Of a stretch of 64,000 nucleotides of DNA, positions 17,465-25,996 are shown piece by piece; position 1 is the stretch's first letter; the number at the start of each line of letters is the position of its first letter. The notes under the pieces are model-generated. The model was given only the letters and a program-made list of their open reading frames with translations. It was not told the origin of the DNA and did not search any database. Source of the stretch: Henriciella sp045287255 (GTDB lineage Bacteria > Pseudomonadota > Alphaproteobacteria > Caulobacterales > Hyphomonadaceae); assembly GCF_045287255.1 (NCBI RefSeq), contig NZ_CP137142.1, forward strand, positions 1,550,001 through 1,614,000, given 5' to 3'. The position numbers and the translations under genes were made by a program.

Positions 17465-17846
17465 CCAACCTTCAGTCTCCGAGCTCATCGCCGCAGTGAA
17501 GCATTTCATTGACGAAACCGCTGCGCCAAACCTGTCCGGTCATGCTGGCTTCCATGCCCGTGTCGCCAGTAATGCGCTTGCCACGGTCTTGCGGGACCTT
17601 AAGGCGCGTGTGCCGAATGACATGGCCGAAGCCAAGCGCTTACGCGACCTGCTCAGTGCCCCAAATACCGTGTTTCTGGCTGAGCTAAATCGCAATCTAT
17701 GTGACCGCATCCGCTCCGGTGAAATAACCCCGGAAACACCCGGCCTGTTGGCACATCTCAAAGCCACAACCATGGCGCAGGTTGAGGTTGACCAGCCCCG
17801 CTATTCAGGCCTCAAGACCGCAAAAGAAAAAAGCCCCACCGTCTAG
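17457..17846 (+). CDS. DUF6285 protein
   Basis: 129-residue, mostly helical protein with the DUF6285 opening PSVSELIAAVKHFIDE and LSGHAGFHARVASNALATVLRDL. Members nearly always follow a phosphotransferase of the kind upstream and often precede an acyl-CoA dehydrogenase, which is missing here. Function unknown, perhaps a partner of the kinase. It overlaps the upstream gene by 8 bases and is followed 1 base from the stop region by a strong terminator. Confidence 0.85.
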   Translation: MHDQPSVSELIAAVKHFIDETAAPNLSGHAGFHARVASNALATVLRDLKARVPNDMAEAKRLRDLLSAPNTVFLAELNRNLCDRIRSGEITPETPGLLAHLKATTMAQVEVDQPRYSGLKTAKEKSPTV

Positions 17847-17868
17847 TCTCAGACAGCGGGGCTTCTTT
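17831..17868. terminator. Bidirectional intrinsic terminator
   Basis: AAGCCCC and GGGGCTT arms enclose about 18 bases, with A and T runs at both sides, so it can end the phosphotransferase-DUF6285 transcript on plus and the glycine-zipper lipoprotein transcript on minus. The left arm overlaps the last codons of the DUF6285 gene. Confidence 0.8.
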
Positions 17869-17885
17869 ATGATTGATCGCCAGTG

Positions 17886-18227
17886 TTACCAGCGATTTGG
17901 GTCGGTAGGATACCGGTCTACCGCATCGGCGTAACCATCCTTATCCGCATCCTTTTCATAGGCTTGGTCCTTAACACCAGGCAGATCACAATCCTCGGCA
18001 TCGTTACAGCCTTTGGCTGCGCCAGCAGCGCCGCCAAGAACCGCGCCGATAACAGCGCCCGTCTGCGCGTCACCATCGCCAACATTGTTGCCGATGACGG
18101 CACCCGCAACAGCCCCAATGGCGGCGCCGGTTGCTGCACTCCGTTCTGTTTGACCTGTCTGGGTCGCACAAGCAGCTAGACCAAGCCCGGCAAGGGCCAC
18201 GAGAGAAACTTTGTAAAACTGAGTCAT
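17886..18227 (-). CDS. Glycine-zipper lipoprotein with TSP3-like tail
   Basis: 113 residues: lipoprotein signal (MTQFYKVSLVALAGLGLAAC, lipobox LAAC), then a double glycine zipper GAAIGAVAGAVIGNNVG and GAVIGAVLGGAAGAAKG, as in OmpA-like and SlyB/YMGG outer-membrane lipoproteins, then DADKDGYADAVDRYP, an aspartate-rich loop resembling calcium-binding thrombospondin type 3 repeats. Two cysteines (KGCNDAEDCD) flank the linker. Probably inserted in or attached to the outer membrane. ATG 18227 with AGGAG upstream; an in-frame extension to 18473 is not credible. Confidence 0.85.
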   Translation of the reverse strand: MTQFYKVSLVALAGLGLAACATQTGQTERSAATGAAIGAVAGAVIGNNVGDGDAQTGAVIGAVLGGAAGAAKGCNDAEDCDLPGVKDQAYEKDADKDGYADAVDRYPTDPNRW

Positions 18228-18342
18228 CTTAAACTCCTGAGTTTGCATTTGAGCCTTCGCTCGGCCGCGAACCTGATCGGAGCATGTGGCGAGAAATCCG
18301 ATTTTTGGTGGCCAGAAGAAGGCAAGGCCACACTGTGCTATC

Positions 18343-19410
18343 CTAGCAACACCCACCGACAGGCGCTGGCCCGGGTTCACTGATGGTTTCAGCGAATACG
18401 TCTGGTGCAGCGCAGCCCGGGAAAAGACCAAAATGGGTTTCCCCGCACCCAATCGTGTCAAAATATGGCGCAAACCGGGTCTGCTTCAGCATAGCGAGCG
18501 TATTCCCGCAGACGGGAAAGACCCGGCCTTTCTCAATCTTGTGTTCAACATCAAGGTCGAAAATCGTCTCCATCCCCTCAACCCCGCCGCGATAAATCAC
18601 AGCCTGTCCATAATCCTCGCAAGCCGCATCAAGACTTTCGAGCTTCATCAGACGCGCAGTAACACTGGCAAAACGGATCGGCTCGACCTTGGCTTTCAGG
18701 GCCGGATCAATGATTTTGAGCAGACGGTGCTCGACCACGCGTGGATCACCAAAGCCCGCAGCCATCGCCATTGTATTATAGTCCCCCCAGTACAGGGCGC
18801 CGGAAAGGCATTCGCCATACAAGACCGGATCATCGATCAAGGCCTGCGGCACCCGGCGGTCCGCGTAGACGTCAGAGAAATAAAGCTCGCCGCCCGGCTT
18901 GAGCAGCTTATACGCAGCTCGGAAGACGGCTGGCTTATCGGTGCAGAGGTTGATCACACAATTGGAAATGATCAGGTCAAACGAACCCGGCTCCAGATCA
19001 AGTTCATCCAGGCGCTCAAGATAACCTTTCACGAACCGCGTGTTTGGCGCGTCATAGCCATATTGTTCTGCATGCCAAGCTTCATGTGAACGCGCGACTT
19101 CGAGCTGCTCATCAGTCATATCAACACCGGTGACATGGCCATTCGGACCAACCAGTTTGGCAAGCGCGAAAACGTCTCGGCCCGCGCCACAGCCTAGGTC
19201 CAGGACCTTCAGCCCATTCAACTCCGCCGGAATGGCGAGGCCACAACCATAATAGCGCGCGGAAACATCATCATGGACCGCGCCAAGCGCCTCAATCACA
19301 TGCCGCGGCGGGGCCGCCTCGGTACAACAGGCATCCGTCTTGAGATCAGAAGAGCCTTGCAGAGTCTCCCCATAATACGCTTTCACCACATCATTCAGGG
19401 CGTTCATCAA
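18343..19410 (-). CDS. arsM: Arsenite methyltransferase ArsM
   Basis: 355-residue SAM-dependent As(III) methyltransferase. SAM motif I is VLDLGCGAGRD (residues 69-79). All four cysteines known to bind As(III) in characterised ArsM enzymes have counterparts: C28/C29 (KTDACC), C56 (YYGCGL), C151 (ISNCVINLC) and C201 (GECLSGALYW). The C-terminal domain ends in CC like other long ArsM proteins. No arsR, arsB, arsC or acr3 is present in the window. It is the last gene of the kdsA operon, 21 bases after the radical SAM gene, so a biosynthetic rather than simple detoxifying role is possible. Confidence 0.93.
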   Translation of the reverse strand: MMNALNDVVKAYYGETLQGSSDLKTDACCTEAAPPRHVIEALGAVHDDVSARYYGCGLAIPAELNGLKVLDLGCGAGRDVFALAKLVGPNGHVTGVDMTDEQLEVARSHEAWHAEQYGYDAPNTRFVKGYLERLDELDLEPGSFDLIISNCVINLCTDKPAVFRAAYKLLKPGGELYFSDVYADRRVPQALIDDPVLYGECLSGALYWGDYNTMAMAAGFGDPRVVEHRLLKIIDPALKAKVEPIRFASVTARLMKLESLDAACEDYGQAVIYRGGVEGMETIFDLDVEHKIEKGRVFPVCGNTLAMLKQTRFAPYFDTIGCGETHFGLFPGCAAPDVFAETISEPGPAPVGGCC

Positions 19411-19431
19411 CTCTCTCCAATTCTCAGATGA

Positions 19432-20376
19432 TCAGGCAGAACAAGACCCGCCACCGAGCACACAAAAACTCGCACAATACGGGTGGTTTAACTGTACCGA
19501 GCCGCGCGACTCTTCGAGCGTGTTTCCAAGCTCAAACTGCAAATCATAAGGTAGCAAGGTACACGCCACGACACTTGCGCGCTCTGCCCCCTTGCGGCGC
19601 ACAACCATACGCTGGCTCGCGCACATCTGGTCATCCGGGGAGACATTCAGGATACCCCAGCAATCAGTTGTGATCTCTGGTGGGTCACCATCATCCTTCA
19701 TTTCCGGAAACAGAACCAAACGCGTCGTATCGGCTGGATCAAGATCAAGGCCAATCTGCTCAATTAGCTCGGCATAGCCTGCACGCGCGGCTGGCTCTTC
19801 CTCATCCCACATGGTCCGCCCGGCAAGGTCGACGCGAAACTTATTCTCCGCAAGCCAGGTCAGCCCCATCACGGTCAGGCCAAACGAGCCCATACCACGT
19901 TCTTCATCATGCAGACGCGCCGTATAATGATCGAGGCTGACCCGAAGGGTCAGGCGATCGCCAAACCGCTCATTCAGGTCCATCAGGCCGCCTTTGATAT
20001 GCGGGCGCATCATGGGTTGCATTGCATTGGTGAGGACCAGAGCCGTAAAGCCACGTTTCAGGGTCTCTTTCAGAATTGGAATGATCTCTGGTGCCATAAA
20101 CGGCTCACCACCAGTGAACCCGATTTCACAGCCGCCTTCACTCGCCGCCTCAAGCTCATCGAGATAAGGCTTCACGTCTTCCAGAGTCAGATAGACCAGA
20201 CGGTCATTGCGCGGGGAGCTTTCAATATAGCAATTGACGCACTCAATATTGCACAGCGTCCCGGTATTGAACCACAGCGTTTTGGTTCCGGTATAGGCAA
20301 CGCTCGCGCGCGTCTCGCCCTTGGCCGTAATATGGGGGTCCGTGAATTTCTGCGGCGTGCGTTCTGTATCAGGCAT
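19432..20376 (-). CDS. Radical SAM enzyme paired with ArsM
   Basis: 314 residues with the radical SAM cluster motif C42-N-I-E-C46-V-N-C49 (CX3CX2C) followed by the SAM-binding GFTGGEPFM. The remainder of the barrel is readable to TRLVLFPEMKDD, and the C-terminus carries DCWGILNVS, SQRMVV and a final cysteine set HPYCASFCVLGGGSCS that could hold a second cluster (SPASM-like but shorter). It is not the ArsS type (no CxxC-HVDAGP sequence) and no substrate is assigned. ATG at 20376 or GTG at 20406 could be the start; neither has a strong ribosome site. Next gene is arsM. Confidence 0.88.
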   Translation of the reverse strand: MPDTERTPQKFTDPHITAKGETRASVAYTGTKTLWFNTGTLCNIECVNCYIESSPRNDRLVYLTLEDVKPYLDELEAASEGGCEIGFTGGEPFMAPEIIPILKETLKRGFTALVLTNAMQPMMRPHIKGGLMDLNERFGDRLTLRVSLDHYTARLHDEERGMGSFGLTVMGLTWLAENKFRVDLAGRTMWDEEEPAARAGYAELIEQIGLDLDPADTTRLVLFPEMKDDGDPPEITTDCWGILNVSPDDQMCASQRMVVRRKGAERASVVACTLLPYDLQFELGNTLEESRGSVQLNHPYCASFCVLGGGSCSA

Positions 20377-20452
20377 AGAGATTTGTATACTGCGTTCGCG
20401 CTGCACCGGAAGTCACGAAACTGTCAGTCTACAGTCACAGTTTCTTGAGCGG

Positions 20453-20647
20453 TCAGTGCAGATCAGCTTCGCCCGGCCCAGTTTCCAGAAACGCGATCAC
20501 GGCATCCCAGTGCGCCAAAGCCTCAGCATCGCCCATCGCAGCGACTTCTGCAGCGCGCAGCGTGGCAATGACCGCCGCATCCTCGCCATACTGACGCATC
20601 AGGGCCATAGCCGCATCGCGGGCCGAGCGGTCACTCTCGCTACTCAT
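20453..20647 (-). CDS. 64-residue helical protein in the kdsA-arsM operon
   Basis: Starts with ATG at 20647, overlapping the stop of the upstream glycosyltransferase gene (ATGA-type overlap), and encodes an alanine-rich, mostly helical chain (MSSESDRSARDAAMALMRQ, then RAAEVAAMGDAEALAHWDAV). The overlap and low but regular codon pattern support it as a real gene. The pattern RAAE..A.GD.EA..HW..V resembles small DUF6961-type alphaproteobacterial proteins, but I cannot confirm that. It is followed by about 75 bases before the radical SAM start. Confidence 0.6.
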   Translation of the reverse strand: MSSESDRSARDAAMALMRQYGEDAAVIATLRAAEVAAMGDAEALAHWDAVIAFLETGPGEADLH

Positions 20648-21372
20648 TGCCAGTGCTCGGCAATCCAAGCGGTCGGCTTCACATGCTTGTAGTGGCGCTT
20701 GTACCAGGGCGCAGGCCAATTCCCATCCCGCGCCTCGTCCGGGTCCGGGTGCCCGGTAAAGGCAACGACCTTTGCTTCGCTTGGAAGCTCCGGCACTTTG
20801 AACCAGTTCATTGGGAATTTCGGCATCAGCGAGTGTTTGAAGCTGACACACCATTCACTTGGCCAGTAATGCTGTTCCTCAATGAAGCGGGAAATATAGA
20901 CCTGTTCAATCCGGATAGACCCAACCACCGCTTCAGGATCAGCATTAAACTCATCAAACAATTGCGAATAGCGCCCGACCGGAAAGCGGAAGACGGACGT
21001 GTTGCCAATCCCGCCACCCTTCTGGGTCCAGTTCTCAATGACGCAATACTCACCGGGCTTATAGGTGAAGAAATCGTCGAGTGGCCCGGTAATCACCAGA
21101 TCCAGATCGAGGAAAAGGACATCGCCCTCAAGGCCCGCGAGAGGGGTCTGCCAGACCGCCAGTTTACGCCAAGGCGACCAGCGCACCCGCTCCGGCAGGT
21201 TAATCGGCGGCAGAGGCTGGGCATCAACCGCTTCATCAAAGCCATCATCATTGTCGGTGAAACAGACAAACCGGAACTCGCCCGTCATGTTGCGGCGACA
21301 GGCCCGATAGAGACGGTTCACAAACTCCGCCCCATAGCGTGTGCCCCAATTCATACAGATAATTGTCCGCAT
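20644..21372 (-). CDS. Glycosyltransferase-like protein (GT-A fold, DxD)
   Basis: 242 residues. The N-terminus MRTIICMNWGTRYGAEFVNRLY, the DVLFLDLDLVITGPLDDFF segment with a DxD metal motif near residue 92, and the SVFRFPVG stretch fit a family-8-like or related GT-A glycosyltransferase that uses a nucleotide sugar. ATG at 21372 is preferred because AAGGACG lies just before it; an upstream ATG at 21396 overlaps the previous gene. Donor and acceptor are unknown; position behind kdsA suggests a cell-surface glycan. Confidence 0.78.
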   Translation of the reverse strand: MRTIICMNWGTRYGAEFVNRLYRACRRNMTGEFRFVCFTDNDDGFDEAVDAQPLPPINLPERVRWSPWRKLAVWQTPLAGLEGDVLFLDLDLVITGPLDDFFTYKPGEYCVIENWTQKGGGIGNTSVFRFPVGRYSQLFDEFNADPEAVVGSIRIEQVYISRFIEEQHYWPSEWCVSFKHSLMPKFPMNWFKVPELPSEAKVVAFTGHPDPDEARDGNWPAPWYKRHYKHVKPTAWIAEHWQ

Positions 21373-21382
21373 GGGTTCGTCC

Positions 21383-22189
21383 TTAAATCCGTTCATGGGT
21401 CAGGATGCCGGCAGACACCCCGGAGCGATAGCCTGATGTGCGCCAATCGCTGTTATTCCACTCAATTTCAATATTCGGCATACCACCTGCGCCGCGGGTT
21501 GTCGGATGCGCTTCGGCATAGGCAACAATTGTATCGAGGAAGAAACGGCGATTGATCATGATCGACTGGTTCGTCCACGGCAGATAAGGCGCGCCGACCC
21601 GCCACCAGCGCCCATCCTGCATCGGCTCAATCTCAGGGTGATGGTCATGCGGGGCATCATGGACATAACAGGCACCGCCAATCAGGCGTTTGGCCTTTCC
21701 CGGCCGGCTCAGTCGCCGCAGCATCGGCATCACCCCTTCGCCGTAATAACGATTATACTTCTCTGTCAGCGGAAATTTCTGCCCTGGATGCGCGCGGCTA
21801 CGCAAGCGAAATACATCCACCTCGCCCGCCTTCAAACTCTCAAGCGCCAGAGCCAGTTCCTCGGCGATGACTTCACGTGGTTCGATCAGTGGCAGGTCAT
21901 TTTCCAGCAGGACAACATAATCGGTCGAAACGCTGGACGCTGCACCTTTCAGGCCGCCAATGATCCCGGTATTTTCCGGGGTTCCGGCATAGGCAATGCC
22001 CATCCGATCTGCGAACGCCGCAGCCTTATCATCCAGGCTGTTGAAATAGACTTTGACCTCTTCAAAGAAGTCAAAAAAGCCGCGCTCGCGATACGTATCC
22101 AGCGCGGCTTCGAATGTATCGAATTCACGCCAGCATAACATGCCCAGACCAAGGCCCGGCAGGGCCGCTGTCCCGCCCTCTGCGCCCAT
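21383..22189 (-). CDS. GT-A-like glycosyltransferase, unassigned family
   Basis: 268 residues. The first 110 residues read as a nucleotide-binding GT-A half: LGMLCWREFDTFEAALDTY, then TENTGIIGGLKGAASSVSTDYVVLLENDLPL, where LLENDL takes the place of the usual DxD. The second half has RLIGGACYVHDAPHDHHPEI and WTNQSIMINRRFF. I cannot name the family. ATG at 22189 lies 4 bases after the kdsA stop; an earlier ATG at 22234 inside kdsA is possible. Probably acts in surface polysaccharide synthesis by context. Confidence 0.7.
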   Translation of the reverse strand: MGAEGGTAALPGLGLGMLCWREFDTFEAALDTYRERGFFDFFEEVKVYFNSLDDKAAAFADRMGIAYAGTPENTGIIGGLKGAASSVSTDYVVLLENDLPLIEPREVIAEELALALESLKAGEVDVFRLRSRAHPGQKFPLTEKYNRYYGEGVMPMLRRLSRPGKAKRLIGGACYVHDAPHDHHPEIEPMQDGRWWRVGAPYLPWTNQSIMINRRFFLDTIVAYAEAHPTTRGAGGMPNIEIEWNNSDWRTSGYRSGVSAGILTHERI

Positions 22190-22193
22190 CGTC

Positions 22194-23084
22194 TTATGCG
22201 TCTTCTTTGGCGAACTGTTTGGCGAGCCCGTCAAATGCCATGATGCGGCTGATCAGGCGCTCAGCATCGTCGAGGCGGACCATGTTCGGGCCATCTGATG
22301 GGGCGCTATCCGGGTCTTGGTGAACCTCCATAAACACCGCCGCGATCCCCACTGCCGCTGCTGCGCTGGCCAGTGTCGGGACAAATTCACGCTGGCCGCC
22401 TGATGACCCGCCCTTGCCGCCCGGCTGTTGAACCGAATGGGTCGCATCAAACACGACTGGACAGCCAATCTTCGCAAGCTCCGGCAACGCGCGCATATCG
22501 CTGACCAGCGTGTTATAGCCAAAGCTCGCCCCGCGCTCACACGCCATGACGTTTGGATTGCCGCCAGCAACAACCTTGTTGATCACATTTTTCATGTCCC
22601 ATGGCGCGAGGAATTGACCCTTTTTGACATTCACAACTTTGCCCGTCGCCGCAGCGGCCAACAGAAGATCGGTCTGGCGACAGAGATAGGCCGGGATTTG
22701 CAGAACATCGACGACTTCGCCGACCACCGCACACTGCTCTTCAGTGTGCACATCCGTCAAAATGGGCAGACCAGTTTCGGTTCGTACATCCTCAAAAATC
22801 CGGAGCGCTTCATCGAGCGGCAGACCGCGATAACCGGAAATGCTGGTCCGGTTGGCTTTGTCAAAGCTGGTCTTGTAAACAAGATCAAAGCCCAGCTTCT
22901 CTGAAATCTTTTTCAGCTCAGAAGACATGAACAGCGCATGGTCGCGGCTTTCCAGCGCGCATGGTCCGGCCAGAAACGCAACCGGCTGGTCATTGCCAAT
23001 CGTCACGGTTTTCTGCGCGGTCTTGATCTCGATCACCCGGTTCGGGCTCAGGGGCATGGAATCGGCCATAACGGTCACTTTCAT
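22194..23084 (-). CDS. kdsA: KDO-8-phosphate synthase
   Basis: 296-residue 3-deoxy-8-phosphooctulonate synthase, condensing phosphoenolpyruvate with arabinose-5-phosphate for LPS inner core. FLAGPCALES near residue 40 has cysteine where the metal-free E. coli-type enzyme has asparagine; with the histidine in FDATHSVQQPGG and Glu/Asp in FMEVHQDPDSAPSDGPN this marks the metal-dependent class II. KTSFDKANRTS and CERGASFGYNTLVSD are the phosphate and substrate loops. It is the first gene of a six-gene minus-strand operon that ends in arsM. kdsB, kdsC and kdsD are not in the window. Confidence 0.96.
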   Translation of the reverse strand: MKVTVMADSMPLSPNRVIEIKTAQKTVTIGNDQPVAFLAGPCALESRDHALFMSSELKKISEKLGFDLVYKTSFDKANRTSISGYRGLPLDEALRIFEDVRTETGLPILTDVHTEEQCAVVGEVVDVLQIPAYLCRQTDLLLAAAATGKVVNVKKGQFLAPWDMKNVINKVVAGGNPNVMACERGASFGYNTLVSDMRALPELAKIGCPVVFDATHSVQQPGGKGGSSGGQREFVPTLASAAAAVGIAAVFMEVHQDPDSAPSDGPNMVRLDDAERLISRIMAFDGLAKQFAKEDA

Positions 23085-23157
23085 CTGTTACGTACGGATA
23101 TACAGCCTCGGGCGTCCGATACAAAGCCCGCCGAACACACATTGCGTGAGATTTATG

Positions 23158-23187
23158 TCATCCATAGGCAAAGCCGATACGTAACAA
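23158..23187 (+). promoter_or_regulatory. ECF (RpoE/ChrR-type) promoter before the photolyase
   Basis: TCATCC at 23158-23163, a 16-base spacer, then CGTAACAA from 23180. This matches the TGATCC ... CGTAA/TAAnnA form of promoters used by ChrR-controlled group ECF sigma factors, with one mismatch in the -35. The same element with the same spacing lies before the chrR-like gene at 29354. Predicted start of transcription falls just before the photolyase start codon. Confidence 0.55.
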
Positions 23188-23200
23188 GACATTAGCAGCG

Positions 23201-24682
23201 ATGTTCGGGAGGTCTGCCATCACTAATGCCGTATCCGCTCCAACCCTGATGTGGTTTCGCCGCGACCTGCGGCTGAGCGATAATCCGGCGCTGGATGCGG
23301 CTCTAAATCATGGTGATGGCCCGCTAATCTGCCTCTATATCCTCGAAACTGATGAGGCTTTGCGCCCGCTCGGTGGTGCGTCGAAATGGTGGTTGGATAA
23401 GTCCCTTAAAGCGCTCGCTCGTGATCTTGAAGCGATTGGTGGCCACTTGATCCTACGCCGCGGCCCCGCACAGGAAACGCTCAACAGTGTGATCGCTGAG
23501 ACCGGAGCGAAAGCCGTGTTCTGGAACCGCCGCTATGATCAGGCTGGCCGGGAGATCGATGCGGCGATTAAAACCGACCTCAAAGCCCGAGACATCACAG
23601 TCGAGAGCTTTAATGGCTCCGTCCTGACAGAACCCTGGACGCAGACCACGGGGTCAGGCGGCTATTACAAGGTTTTCACCCCTTACTGGAAATCGGTTCA
23701 GGCGAATTACAAACCCGACGCGGAATGCCCCCGTCCGACACAGATAAAGAGCCTCGCCCTGACCTCGGAAGCGCTGTCTGACTGGAACTTGCACCCCAGC
23801 GCGCCGGATTGGTCAGAAGGCTTTAACCAGGATTGGGTGCCAGGAGAGGCTGGCGCGAAAGACAGACTCGCAAATTTCCTCGATGGCCCGGTGAACACCT
23901 ATAAGGAAGACCGCAATCGCCCGGATATTGAGACCGGGACTTCCGGCCTCTCACCGCATCTCGCCTTTGGTGAAATCAGCCCCGCACAAATCTGGCGCGC
24001 CACGAAAGCTCGTATGGAGGCCGGACAGCTCAATGAGCGCAGTGCGCATCACTTCCTGTCCGAGGTGTGCTGGCGCGATTTTTCCTATGTCCTGCTCTTC
24101 CATAATCCAGACCTTGCAACAGAGAATTTCAAGCCTGACTTCGACCTGATGCCATGGCGCGACAGCCCGGAAAACCTGGAAGCCTGGCAGCGCGGCCAGA
24201 CCGGATACCCGATCGTTGATGCGGGTATGCGCCAACTCTGGCACACGGGCTGGATGCACAATCGCGTGCGCATGATCGTCGCCTCTTTCCTGACCAAACA
24301 TCTGCTGATCCACTGGGGACATGGCGAGGACTGGTTCTGGGATTGCCTTGTCGATGCCGACCCGGCTTCCAACAGCGCCAGTTGGCAATGGACGGCTGGG
24401 TCCGGCGCGGACGCCGCCCCCTATTTCCGTGTGTTCAATCCGATCACGCAGGGCGAGAAGTTCGATGAGACGGGCGACTATGTTCGCAAATGGTGCCCGG
24501 AACTCGCGCGCCTGCCCCGCAAATACCTGTACCAGCCATGGGAAGCTGGCCCGCTGATCCTGCACGAAGCCGGGATCAAGCTCGGTACGACTTATCCAAA
24601 GCCCATTGTTGACCATAAAGAGGGCCGCCAACGCGCCCTCGACGCCTATGACACGCTAAAGCAAAAGAGAGACGCCGCATGA
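23201..24682 (+). CDS. phrB: Deoxyribodipyrimidine photolyase (CPD class I)
   Basis: 493-residue flavoprotein that repairs UV-made cyclobutane dimers with blue light. N-terminal antenna domain opens with LMWFRRDLRLSDNPAL; the FAD domain has LSPHLAFGEISP, TGYPIVDAGMRQLWHTGWMHNR and the WQWTAGSGADAAPYFR tryptophan region. The start is ambiguous: ATG at 23201 is almost on the predicted transcript start, while GGGAGG at 23207 has no in-frame ATG or GTG at proper distance. First gene of a four-gene unit (phrB, flavin oxidase, DUF1365, cfa). Confidence 0.95.
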   Translation: MFGRSAITNAVSAPTLMWFRRDLRLSDNPALDAALNHGDGPLICLYILETDEALRPLGGASKWWLDKSLKALARDLEAIGGHLILRRGPAQETLNSVIAETGAKAVFWNRRYDQAGREIDAAIKTDLKARDITVESFNGSVLTEPWTQTTGSGGYYKVFTPYWKSVQANYKPDAECPRPTQIKSLALTSEALSDWNLHPSAPDWSEGFNQDWVPGEAGAKDRLANFLDGPVNTYKEDRNRPDIETGTSGLSPHLAFGEISPAQIWRATKARMEAGQLNERSAHHFLSEVCWRDFSYVLLFHNPDLATENFKPDFDLMPWRDSPENLEAWQRGQTGYPIVDAGMRQLWHTGWMHNRVRMIVASFLTKHLLIHWGHGEDWFWDCLVDADPASNSASWQWTAGSGADAAPYFRVFNPITQGEKFDETGDYVRKWCPELARLPRKYLYQPWEAGPLILHEAGIKLGTTYPKPIVDHKEGRQRALDAYDTLKQKRDAA

Positions 24683-25995
24683 AGCGCATCGCCATAATCG
24701 GATCGGGAATCTCAGGCCTCGGGGCCGCTTACGCCTTGAAAGATACAGCAGACATTACGGTATATGAGGCAGGTGATCGCGCGGGTGGCCATGCCCACAC
24801 AATGGATGTCGATTATGAGGGCACACCGCTCAGCGTCGATGTTGGTTTCATTGTCTATAATGGGCTCAACTATCCCAACCTGATCGGCTTTTTCGATGCA
24901 CTGGGTGTTGAGACCGAGGCCAGCGATATGAGCTTCGCGGTTTCCAACCCAGACGGCTATGAGTGGGCCTCGACCCTGAATGGTATTTTCGCGCAGCGCT
25001 CAAACTTGTTCAAACCGCGCTTCCACAAGTTCTGGCGGACCATCCTGAAGTTTAATGACCTTGCCCGCGCCGAACTCGCCGCCGGGAAGATTGACGACAT
25101 CTCCCTCGGCTTCTGGCTGAAAAAGCATGGCTTTAATCAGGACTTCCTCGACAATTACATCCTGCCCATGGGTGGCGCGATCTGGTCAACACCGGAAGCA
25201 GAGATGATGGACTATCCCGCCCGGTCATTTTTTCAGTTCTTTGAGAACCACCGCCTGATGCATAAGGAGCGTCCGAAATGGCGCACGGTTACGGGGGGCT
25301 CACGAAACTATGTAAACAAGGTCGCTGAGCTGCTCGACCACCGTCTACGCCTCAATTCCCCCATCGCTTCGATCAAGCCATTTGGCGAGAAGGTCCGCGT
25401 CGTCGAAACCAGCGGCAACAGTGACCTGTTCGACGATGTGATCATCGCCACCCATTCCGATACAGCGCGCTCCATTCTGGATGAAAGCTATGAGGACGCG
25501 CGCTTCCTGCTAGGCTCGGTGCGCTACCGCCCGAATGATATTTACCTGCATCGCGATCCATCACTGATGCCAAAGCGCAAGGCAGCTTGGGCGAGCTGGA
25601 ACGTCCTGAAACAGGATGGCCCGGACATCTGCCTGACCTATTGGATGAACAAGCTGCAAAACCTGCCCGGTGAGCACCCGCTCTTTGTCACGCTGAACCC
25701 GGAAACACCGCCTGCCGAGCATCTGACCTTTGCCCGCATGGAAAAGGCCCATCCACAGTTTGACGCCGCAGCCGAGGCCGCCGTGCGCGCCCTTAAGCGC
25801 CAGCAAGGCAAAGACCGGATCTGGCTCGCAGGCGCCTGGATGGGCAGCGGCTTCCACGAGGATGGCCTCAAGTCCGGTCTCTCCTGCGCACTCTCGCTCG
25901 GCGGGCAAGTGCCGTGGATCGCTGAGCATGTCGAAATCGTTTCGCCTTCGACGCAAAGCCCAGAAAATGCTAAAGTGGCTTTGGGAGGTCACTAA
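24679..25995 (+). CDS. FAD-dependent amine oxidase-like oxidoreductase
   Basis: 438 residues with the N-terminal FAD Rossmann motif IAIIGSGISGLGAAYAL, the GGHAHTMDV flavin segment and a C-terminal IWLAGAWMGSGFHEDGLKSG that closes the FAD site. Proteins of this type lie next to DUF1365 and cyclopropane fatty acid synthase in many proteobacteria and in the Rhodobacter RpoE regulon, and are thought to act on modified fatty acyl chains. Its ATG overlaps the photolyase stop (ATGA) and one base separates its stop from the DUF1365 start. Confidence 0.92.
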   Translation: MKRIAIIGSGISGLGAAYALKDTADITVYEAGDRAGGHAHTMDVDYEGTPLSVDVGFIVYNGLNYPNLIGFFDALGVETEASDMSFAVSNPDGYEWASTLNGIFAQRSNLFKPRFHKFWRTILKFNDLARAELAAGKIDDISLGFWLKKHGFNQDFLDNYILPMGGAIWSTPEAEMMDYPARSFFQFFENHRLMHKERPKWRTVTGGSRNYVNKVAELLDHRLRLNSPIASIKPFGEKVRVVETSGNSDLFDDVIIATHSDTARSILDESYEDARFLLGSVRYRPNDIYLHRDPSLMPKRKAAWASWNVLKQDGPDICLTYWMNKLQNLPGEHPLFVTLNPETPPAEHLTFARMEKAHPQFDAAAEAAVRALKRQQGKDRIWLAGAWMGSGFHEDGLKSGLSCALSLGGQVPWIAEHVEIVSPSTQSPENAKVALGGH

Positions 25996-25996
25996 T

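Noticed and set aside
19432..20376. ArsS identity for the radical SAM gene
   Set aside because: The cysteine motif and following residues do not match the ArsS type.
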